A DNA stretch of 25,952 bases from contig JBBHKE010003237.1 in the NCBI GenBank assembly GCA_037447655.1, forward strand, positions 1 through 25,952, given 5' to 3'. The notes beneath the pieces were generated by a model. It worked only from the letters and a program-made list of their open reading frames with translations. It was not told the DNA's origin and did no database searches. Positions 9,951-18,268 of this stretch are shown piece after piece. Source of the stretch: Zygnema cylindricum. Lineage: Eukaryota; Streptophyta; Zygnematophyceae; Zygnematales; Zygnemataceae. Each line of letters begins with the position of its first letter. Positions within the stretch are counted from its first letter, which is position 1. Position numbers and translations under genes: made by a program.

Positions 9951-10012
9951 CTGAACTAGCGACCAAACTGACTAGTTGCTGAACCAACGACCATACTGCC
10001 TTGTTGTTGGTA
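9951..10012. repeat. Two degenerate units of the 28-bp repeat
   Basis: GAACTAGCGACCAAACTGAC and GAACCAACGACCATACTGCC, each followed by a GTTGCTG- or GTTGTTG-like segment, resemble the 28-bp units at 9548-9683. They lie beyond the AGCATAGC-rich spacer, on the side of the hAT transposase remnant. Confidence 0.6.
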
Positions 10013-10204
10013 CAACACGGCTTTGTTAAAAAATGTCTGCAATAAAAAAAACCATGTCCACAATCAAAATTGACAAAGTTCACATTGAAGCAAATAAAAA
10101 CAAACTTTGTATTAATCGGAGGGATATGGTTTAATTCTCACATTAAAAATATGTCAACTCATTGTAGGCTGTGAATACATATATCTCCCCTATCTCTCTT
10201 TACT

Positions 10205-12135
10205 CCAAATCTACGTCAAACATGTTTTCATCAAACTCCTCTTCTCCAACCTCCCCTTCCTTTTCCTCCCATGCTACCATTTCCTATTCGTAACTAACAT
10301 CTTTAGTGTTATGTAATAATCTGATATTGCTAAAGACCCAAACCAAATCATTGGCTCTTTTAGGTGTCAACCTGTTCATTTTCTTAGAGTGAATATGGTC
10401 ATAGGTTGACGAATTCCTCTCACATGAGCTGGCAACTATGCACTGGGCAAGGATCCTATTTTTGTAAGATAGGGGTGACAGACCCAAACTGCTGCCACCA
10501 CTTCCACCTTGGCATTTGCGTAACATAAGTCTTTGTCACCTCTCTCCCAAATATGCCCTCAAAACCATAATACTTAGACAACTCAGAGTAGGCCGCAGCC
10601 TGGTCAGCCACAGCTGGTAACATCTTAGCATTATTTGAAAACCTTCCATTATTTTAACATTTGAAAGTTGATCATAGTCAGCACTTTGGTACTCAGGGTC
10701 GATTACAAAACCGGTAGCATATATAGGGCTATGTGCCATCTCCCATCTAGCGATGAAAGACACCTTCAGCTCCTCCAAAATTTTGCAGGCCTTCGTAATA
10801 TCGCGCACCTCCATTGTTGGATAACTTCTCCAAACACTCCCCAATAGTGTTAAAACCATGATAAACCTTCCCCACATTTGGGCTCCCTTTGTCGCACTCC
10901 CTCATCAGCCGCACCACAAGTTCTGAAAAATGTCACAGCCTTAGTCACTCTCGTCCAAAACTTTGGGCTCAAGATAATGCCTTTGATCTTAGCACCTTCT
11001 ACCTTGTATGTAGACTTCGATAACCACTGTTTGTAAGCACCATAAAACATCAACATCTCCAAGCTATCCTTCACCTCTAAAAATCTTTGTAGCATGATAA
11101 AATTTGTAGCAAACCTGGTCTCTCCAGGTTTCAAAAGCCTAAGTTTGGAGATTTTCGGAACAAGGCTGCAGTCGTGTGATGATTCATGATAAATTTCAAC
11201 ACCTCTTTTGCCTCTCGAACAGGTGTTGAAATAAATGATATCTTGCCCCAATCCTCCAACATTAGGTCCAATACGTGGGCAACGCATGGCGTCCACGTGA
11301 TAGAATAATACTTTCCCACGAGCATCGAGGCGGCAACCTTGTTCACACTAGCAGAATCTGTCACAACTTGTACCACATGCTTGACCCCCAACGCACGAAC
11401 TCCTTTCTCTAACACCTGACAAACGTATTCAACTTCATTGATTTTCCCTCGAGTGACTTCCGCCTTGAGAAACATGTCACCTTTGGGGGTGATCGCTATA
11501 ATGTTTAAGAGAGGCGTATCATCAACGGTCGTCCAACCGTCTGATGTGATGGAGGCACCGGTGATTTTTAATGGTCTCCATGTAGCTTGCCAAATCATTA
11601 ATGATCGTTGCTTTCATCTCGGACAGATGCCGATTTCTCATGGTATTCTTGTGCGGGAACTTGTAAGACGACCCTATATCCCCAGTCTTCTTTACTGTTG
11701 CCTTAAAATATGGATCGCCCAATAGTGAAAACGGCAAACCATTGGCAAATAAAGCTTTTGCCTATGCTACATCCACCTCTTTTTTGTTATGCATATTTAA
11801 TACATTATTTATTTTGGTCTGAACTCCTTCGACCTTGCTACTCTGGCTAGATCCATGACATCTAGTATGTTCATCCAAATCGGATATGACACGTTTTTGA
11901 GAGCCATAAGAAGATTTTGCGGTTTCCAATGCATTTAACTGCGCTTGCACCTCATTTGGACATAAAATGCAACCTCTAATGCCCCCACTTTTACCATTTC
12001 CAAGCAGATGATTTCTAATCCCTGTGGCTTGACCATTATATTCAAAATTGCAATATAGACAGATGCATATTCTATTATTTCCAAGCAGCTCTTTGTCTTA
12101 ACGTGCTCCCACTCAAATTCCTCGTGGCCTAGGCA
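10205..12135 (-). pseudogene. hAT-superfamily transposase, frameshifted
   Basis: Read on the minus strand, the parts follow the order of plant hAT transposases. A BED-type zinc finger at about 12135-11950 has WEHV, then CxxC in CLYC, then an RNHL segment and a later Cys. A DUF659-type core follows at about 11737-11131 with LPFSLLGDPYFK, GASITSDGWTT, VVTDSASVNK and the CVAHVLDLMLED motif. Next come GETRFATNFIMLQRFL and SPIYATGFVIDPEYQ (about 11130-10670). The C-terminal dimerisation region has CERNSSTYDHIHSKKMNRLT and ANDLVWVFSNIRL (about 10526-10300), and an acidic tail runs to about 10205. The frame changes at least four times (near 12080, 11570, 11150 and between 10880 and 10530), so no functional protein can be made. 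Family assignment is secure; the terminal inverted repeats of this copy were not found. Confidence 0.88.
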
Positions 12136-12447
12136 TGGATGCTTCTGTTTTGGTTCATGGAAGCTTAAAGGGTGGCTTCAATGACAGGTACGTAAAGACA
12201 AAAAGTGACTGTGCGCAACAATTTTATTTACATGTGGTTGCCGCAGTTTTGCTACGGTAAACCTTCGCCGGCCGTGTGAATTGCTAATTTTATTATGACG
12301 GTCGACTTTCCCAAGCTTGGCAAAACTTTAAGCGGTTGTAACAATATTTTGAAAGTTAAAGCTGTCGAACCGATTGACCGTCAAATTTATACTCAGTGGT
12401 ACTTTACTTGTACCATTGTGTATTTCAACCGTACAATTTTTCACAAA
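12136..12447. other. Unassigned sequence upstream of the hAT remnant
   Basis: Presumably part of the old hAT element or its flank. No TIR could be fixed. No gene recognised. Confidence 0.35.
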
Positions 12448-12600
12448 ATGATGTAAGTGATTGTGCGCAACCAAAATAGTCATTGCCATGATCAATTCCC
12501 TTATTGAAATATTTATAATTTTTTAGCGCTCATTTAAAGGAAAACTTACAAATTGCGGTATATGTAAAATGCATTTTTTTTACATGTGCGGAATAGTATG
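12448..12600. repeat. Dispersed repeat, copy 2
   Basis: Matches 78-235 through TGATGTAAGTGATTGTGCGC (versus TGATGTAGATGTTGCGATA), GCGCTCATTTAAAGGAAAAC, ACAAATTGCGGTATATGTAA and ACATGTGCGGAA. Same orientation as copy 1, about 12.4 kb away. Class unknown. Confidence 0.5.
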
Positions 12601-13743
12601 TATGAAAATTCACTATCAATGTAAAACACTTGATTCTGAAAGGAGTTTTGTCTGGGATTTTTTTTTTAAGGATGTTATTTATGGAGACTATCAAACCATT
12701 GGCATTAACACTATTTACGAGTGATAATGCGAAGGAATGTTTTAGATTTTAGAGGTTTTGAAACTACCAGCATCTGAGCTTTTATTTGTTTAGATGAAGC
12801 CACTCACAGTCAACACTATTTATTGTTTCGGGTGTGTTTATTTTTTAGGATATTTTGCCGATTGTGCTCCCAGACCGGCCAATCCCGTGGCTTATGATAC
12901 CTCTCTCGGAAACGAGTGGTGGGAAGAGAGTGCGAAATTGGTGGGATTGGAAAACTGATGAAAGAATAAAAAAGGTGGAGGGACTAAAAACGTGATTAGA
13001 AGCCATTTAAGTTGAACCTGAGGTCTATGTACTGGGAATGCACTTTTTGTATGACTAGACAGCTTCTTTTATTGTAATTAATTTGTATCCGGCATATTTT
13101 ACTCGGCTGGTGTAATTTATATAGTCAATTGCTATTGCCTACTGTTCATTTTTTCTTGTGGAGGACAAACGCTGTGATGGCAATTATATTGGCTTTGAGA
13201 AATGTGAATATGTTAAACCATGGAGGTGATCATTTTGTTCACCGTTTTATTATTCGTTGGGTAAATATGATGGACCAGACGACGAGATTTTTTTTGATAG
13301 TATCAGTTAATTTATTCTTTGGAGAGTTTTAATGAAGAGCTCACAGAAGAACAAGTTTTTACCTTTTAAGTCTTGTACAGAATTTTAACAATAATTATCT
13401 ATATCATAAAAGCGCGCGATGAATAACAACATCAGACTTTTAGACATGGAATCCATTCAAGTTATATGTAAATTTTGTCAAAAACTCTGAAACACTAAAG
13501 TTATAAATGCTGGAGCACAACAATAAATAGATACATATGTAACTTGTAAAAGTTAAACTATGATAGAAAATTTGTAGCTACGTTCGAAATACATTTGAAT
13601 ACTAGGATATAATATTTTACAAATTTACATGATCTACACTTCAGTTGCATATTTTATTATGTGTTTATAAGATTTTTAGATATACCATAGGATTGTATCG
13701 CATCACAATGGTGTACCGTGTATCGTAGTTTCATTTTATCTGC
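12601..13743. other. Unassigned intergenic sequence
   Basis: AT-rich. One open frame (13129-13332) has no upstream ATG near its start and no recognisable motif. A CCGTGTATCG block at 13715-13724 resembles the tips of the CACC-end family and may be a further solo end. Nothing else can be supported. Confidence 0.4.
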
Positions 13744-13794
13744 TACACCATGAATCGTTATTAGTGTTTAACACTAATAGCGATACACGGTGTA
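13744..13794. mobile_element. Hairpin relic of the CACC-end MITE family
   Basis: Two arms face each other with almost no spacer. The left arm is CACCATGAATCGTTATTAGT (from 13746). The right arm, reverse-complemented, reads CACCGTGTATCGCTATTAGT. TA dinucleotides lie on both sides (13744-13745 and 13793-13794). Only the terminal repeats are present, about 47 bp. Confidence 0.7.
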
Positions 13795-14071
13795 CACGAC
13801 AGAGACCGGAACCTCAACCTCTTTTCATAGTCACCGGTGCCGCGACATTGAGACTCACAAGGTCAACTATGATGGAACCCCAGTGTAACAAGAGGTAACA
13901 TGAATTAGAATAAGATAATTTTTTTTTATTTTTTTTGAGAATTGCGAAATGACCGGGTAATAATAATCAGAATGAGAACAAATCGGGAATGTCCATAAGC
14001 ATCGGACAGTACGCATGAAAATTTTGAAAACAATTTTTTAATGGTAAGTTACATGCAAGGTCTGACAAAAG

Positions 14072-14964
14072 TAGTGTTGTGTATCGGTAAGGATTTGCCG
14101 ATAACCGATATGGGCCTTTTTTCGGGTATCAGATAATCGATATATTGGTACGATATATCGACATCGGTCTTATCGCCGATAAGTAGCCGATAATATCGGG
14201 TACTTATCGGCGATAATGCCGATAACGATAACTATCGGCGATAACTATACAGGCCGTACAGATAATTGTACGGCATGTACACTCAACAGTACGTCTTATT
14301 CCCCGGACGTGTAAAAGCACAGAAAGTACAGTAGTCGCCATGAGATTTGTACAGTTTTGATACGGATCCAGTAAAAACGATGTACCTTTCACATCCGACA
14401 CCATGGCTTTGTCCTTTTATTCATGAGATCAACTGGGACATGCCACGTGTCAACCTGTCGAGTTTTTTGGCATAAGCTGCCAAAAGAGCCATTCCGGGAT
14501 GCCGTCGCTCACGCTGGCCCGTCCGCTCGTGTTTTCTCATTCCAAGTCGTCCGTTCAATTCCGGCGGCGCGCAGAATGTTATTTTGCGTCCGTTGTACTT
14601 TTGTGTCCGCCGTCCTTTTCCAGTTCCATGTTCACCAGTTTTATAGTAAAATTACGTACGCCGCCGTAAAATTTTTGTTCAGTTAACCGGCCAACGTTTA
14701 TATGCTGCGCTATCCGTAATAAATTGCAGTTAAGCGGTAACGGAACAGATTTTTATACGTGGCATGCCACGCTATATAAAATCAATAAAATAATACAGTA
14801 TGTTATAAAGTACTATTGTATACATCCTATATATTTTTTAAGTTATCGCCGATATGGAATTTGTTGGTCCCATACCGATATATCGGAATCTCTGACCGTT
14901 CGATAACCAATAACTATTGGTATCGGTGTTATCGCGATAAGTTTTTTACCGATACACAACACTA
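14072..14964. mobile_element. hAT-type MITE, full-length copy A (893 bp)
   Basis: The termini are TAGTGTTGTGTATCGGTAA and, at the right, CCGATACACAACACTA, an inverted pair. Subterminal regions are packed with CCGATA/TATCGG motifs, such as TATCGGCGATAA and TATCGCCGATAAG. The centre is more GC-rich and contains GCCACGTGTCA at 14442-14452. Copy B (15430-16322) has the same length and orientation and matches throughout with scattered substitutions. The 8-bp flanks (GACAAAAG and GAAATTGT) do not match, so the target duplication has decayed or the flank was rearranged. No transposase is encoded. Confidence 0.88.
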
Positions 14965-15421
14965 GAAATTGTAGACGTTTAGGGTTTGGTGACATTGTGA
15001 CGTCATGCTCACTTGTGACTACGTCGACGTCACAGATTCAATAACTTTTCGCCATGGTTTGCCGATTTCGTTTTATTTGCTTTTCTCACTCGGCTTGCCA
15101 TTAAAAAAAAACCTATAAATTGTCAATAAAAATATTTTTAAAATATCTTTCATTTTATACCAATATCGTCGTGTTTCATTCTAGTAAGTGTGAGATATAA
15201 GCGATAGTGTGAGAGGGAGAGGGGAGAGGCGACGACGACGAAAAAATATTCAAAGGACCCATGAATGAAAGTGGAGGTCCGAGACCCCTGCAATTTTTTT
15301 CCGTACATGCGCGTGACGGGCACAGAGAAAAATAGCGAGGACTCTCCCTCGTCCTAAAATTTTTACACTCTTGTGGCGCGTGCGTGGTTCGTTTTTCATT
15401 CGCTGTTTGGGCGGTACTTAA
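14965..15421. other. Spacer between the two hAT MITEs
   Basis: No gene recognised. The stretch has inverted GTGACGTC (14997-15004) and GACGTCAC (15026-15033) motifs, a purine-rich patch near 15210-15245 and a short GAC/ACG run. TGACGTCA-type sites are the core bound by many plant bZIP proteins, but no function can be shown here. Confidence 0.4.
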
Positions 15422-15429
15422 CTAAAATC

Positions 15430-16322
15430 TAGTGTTGTGTATCGTTAAGGATTTACCGATAACCGATATGGACATTTTTTCGGGTTCCCGATAATCGATA
15501 TATTGGTATGATATATCGACATTGGTCTTATCGCCAATAAGTAGCCGATAATATCGGGTAATTATCGGCGATAATGCCGATAACGATAACTATCGGCGAT
15601 AAATGTACGGACCGTACAGATAAATGTACGGCATGTACACTCAACTGTACGTGTTATTCCCTCGGACGTGTACAAGCACATAAAGTACAGTAGCCGCCAT
15701 GAGATCTGTACGGTTTTAATACGGATCCAATAGAAACGATGTACCTTTCACATCCCACGCCATGGCTTTGTCCCTTTATTCCTTGAGATCCACTGGGGAT
15801 TTGCCACGTGTCAATTTGTCGGCTTTTTTGGCATAAGCTGCCAAAAGAGTCATTCCAGGATGCCGGTGCTCACGCTGGCCCGTCTGCTCGTGTTTTCTCA
15901 TTCCAAGTCGTCCGTTCGATTCCGGCGGCGCGCAGAATGTTACTTTGCGTCCGTTGTACTTGTGTCCCCCGTCCTGATCCCGTTCCATGTTCACTAGTTT
16001 GACAGTAAAATTCCGTACGCTCCCGTAATTTTTTTGTTCAGCTAACCGGCAAACGTTTATGTGTTGCGCTGTCCGTAATAAATTGCAGTTAAACGGAGAC
16101 GGAACATATTTTTATACGTGGCATGCCACGCTATATAAAGTCAACAATATAATACAGTATGTTATAAAGTACTATTGTATGCATACTATATTTTTTTTTG
16201 TTATCGCCGATATGGAATTTGTTGGTCTCAGACCGATAAATCGGAACCTTTGACCGTTCGATAACCGATATCTATCGGTATCGGTGTTATCGCGATAATT
16301 TTTTTACCGATACACAACACTA
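15430..16322. mobile_element. hAT-type MITE, full-length copy B with 8-bp TSD
   Basis: 893 bp, with the family termini TAGTGTTGTGTATCG and CGATACACAACACTA. A perfect 8-bp target duplication CTAAAATC flanks it (15422-15429 and 16323-16330). Eight-bp duplications and this end structure are diagnostic of the hAT superfamily. Subterminal TATCGG/CCGATA motifs and the GC-rich core are shared with copy A. The core holds GCCACGTGTCA at 15803-15813 and a 72-codon minus-strand frame (15994-15776), partly kept in copy A. The right TSD abuts the next hAT element within five bases. Confidence 0.92.
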
Positions 16323-16600
16323 CTAAAATCACCCCCTCGAGGCAGAGGTCGCAAACGGTCAACCGAAATCGTGACCGACCGTTAACCGACCGCCCGCGCC
16401 CGATCCGGAACGGATTCGGTTGCCAAATTTTGGGGGTCGGGCGGTTACGTTTGGTTGATTCACCAGAAAAAAAAACGGTCAGTTACGGTCGGTCAACCAA
16501 AAAACCAAAAAAAATGAAAATTTTGTACTGTCCCTATAATCCAACATTCTTGTACTTTGTACTCTTTGGCATCGTGGAAGTACGTGACATCATGATTAGC

Positions 16601-16853
16601 GTCGCAAATCTGACACGGTACTGTAGTAAGCTATTTATTTCGCAAATCAAAGGGAACGCGACAAAGCGTCGCAAATCTGACACGGTAGTCACTATTCATT
16701 TCGAAAATCTTAGGGAACGCGACAAAGCGTCGCAAATCTGACACGGTAGTACAATATTCATTTCGCAAATCTTAGGGAACGCGACAAAGCGTCGCAAATC
16801 TGACACGGTAGTAACACTATTCATTTCGCAAATCTTAGGGAACGCGACAAATC
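16601..16853. repeat. 62-bp tandem repeat, four units, inside the hAT element
   Basis: Units start with GTCGCAAATCTGACACGGTA at 16601, 16668, 16729 and 16791 (spacings 67, 61 and 62). Each continues with a TATTCATTTCGCAAATC block and GGGAACGCGACAAA. The 103-codon open frame that crosses it (16430-16741) is repeat-driven and is not called a gene. Confidence 0.9.
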
Positions 16854-17025
16854 GTAATTATTGGCTTATTCTGTCGTACATTGATTAATTTTGTACTTTT
16901 TCGGTTACGGGCGGGCACGGTTAGTCACGAAAAATCAAGATTCGGTTTTTTTTTTTTTCGTAAACGACGGTCGGTTAACGGTTAACAATTTTGGAGCGTG
17001 ACAAAACTCGGTCGGGCGTCGGTTA

Positions 17026-17809
17026 GGGTGTGTCCCCATGTACTTGTAACTTAGCGAAATTACTTTGTATTTTAGCGCGGATCCGCCGGACCCGCTGTTC
17101 AAGTGTCCCTATGTCTGTAAGGACGAAATCGTAACTTACGCTTGTGACGATTGTATACGTCGACAGTACCTGTGACGGTTGTCAACGTCTACAATCTGTG
17201 GTCGCACGTTGTTTTTTGTACCTGCGTGTGACGTCGCATGTCTTACCGTGACATTGTAGACGTAGCGCCTTCCAGCCTGTGCAATTTCACGGTCGAAGAA
17301 GATGCGCTTTGTCTTCGCGTCGCCTGTCCGCTCGACGTGAAATGGCATCGTAATTTGAAGACCCCTGCAAAAAAAGAAAAGAAATCCGTACTAGCAAAAA
17401 CGGACAAATCCAAACAAGTTGTGTACTTATCTTTGTCGTATTAGAACGCAAACGGACAAAACATAGCGAACTATGTACTTTTCTTTGTCCTTGGAAATCG
17501 TAGGATTTTTGTCGAAATTTACGGCACGTGCGAAAGTATGTTCCTATTTGTCAATCGAAAAAACCTAATTTTAAATCACATCGCGCATGTGTTTTAAAGA
17601 TAAGGTTGAAGATGACGTTTTTTGTCGTCGAAGTGGGTCGAAAAGCACAAGACGACAACTTTTCGTACATCCTAAGTTCAGGGATGACGCAAATTGTACT
17701 CTACAAATTTGCGATTCATTCGTACGGTTGCAACTTAGGCAGTACGGCGCTAAGTTTTACAGCAAAACGACAGGAAAAAACCCTTACTTATGCACATGGG
17801 GACACACCC
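17026..17809. mobile_element. PIF/Harbinger (Tourist-like) MITE with TTA TSD
   Basis: The two ends are identical over 16 bp when inverted: GGGTGTGTCCCCATGT. The element is flanked by TTA on both sides (17023-17025 and 17810-17812). A 3-bp TWA duplication and GGG-type ends are typical of PIF/Harbinger and Tourist elements. 784 bp long, without a transposase frame. It interrupts the hAT element at 16343-17877, so it inserted later. Confidence 0.85.
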
Positions 17810-17964
17810 TTACTTAGATTTTGAAAAAAAAAACGGTCGGTTTCGGGTATGATTTTTTTTGACTTTTGCGACCTCTGCCTCGAGGTGATTTTGGATGAAG
17901 TTTTTTTTTGGGTTGGATTCTCTTGCACGGGGGTCGAAAAAGGGAAAACGCCAAAATGCGTTCA

Positions 17965-18125
17965 CATGACGACAAACACGCCGTACATCCAAAGTATGAA
18001 TTGACGTTCACTCTACTTTGGTAAAAATGATTTTCTCGTACGGCTAAAGTTTTTGTCAAAGTTCCCTGAATTTTAGGGCAAAAAGACAGAGAAAAGTAGA
18101 TACTTTAATACATGGGGACGTACCC
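17965..18125. mobile_element. Truncated second copy of the Tourist-like MITE (right end)
   Basis: ACGACAAACACGCCGTACAT and the following bases align with ACGACAACTTTTCGTACATC in the right part of the intact element. The segment ends in CATGGGGACGTACCC followed by TTA (18126-18128), matching the right terminus CATGGGGACACACCC|TTA. No left terminus is present. It ends about 140 bp upstream of the GTE start codon. Confidence 0.6.
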
Positions 18126-18268
18126 TTAGAAGCTCCTTGTACAACTCTGATTATCGTCTAGCAATCTAAGAGTTGGACATATACCGCTTTGCTGTTTTGA
18201 CTTCTGTTCGTTAGTATTTTCTTTTCCTGTGCGAGGCAGGAAGCCCCACCGAAACAGGTCATTTGAAA

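Larger units (their letters stand above)
16343..17877. mobile_element. Non-autonomous hAT element with nested insertion
   Basis: The ends are a 13-bp perfect inverted repeat CAGAGGTCGCAAA (16343-16355) and TTTGCGACCTCTG (17865-17877). The flanking 8-bp duplication is CCTCGAGG (16335-16342 and 17878-17885), itself a palindrome. Removing the 784-bp Tourist-like insert and its 3-bp duplication leaves about 748 bp of element. Subterminal CGGTCGGTTAACCG-type motifs recur near both ends, and a 62-bp tandem array lies in the left half. No transposase frame was found. Confidence 0.88.

Noticed and set aside
15910-15930. GTTCGATTCC resembling a tRNA T-arm
   Set aside because: No acceptor, D or anticodon arms can be placed around it. 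It lies in the hAT MITE core, and copy A has a changed base.
16601-16853. 62-bp array as a CRISPR-like array
   Set aside because: The units are contiguous and similar over their whole length, without unique spacers, inside a eukaryotic transposon.
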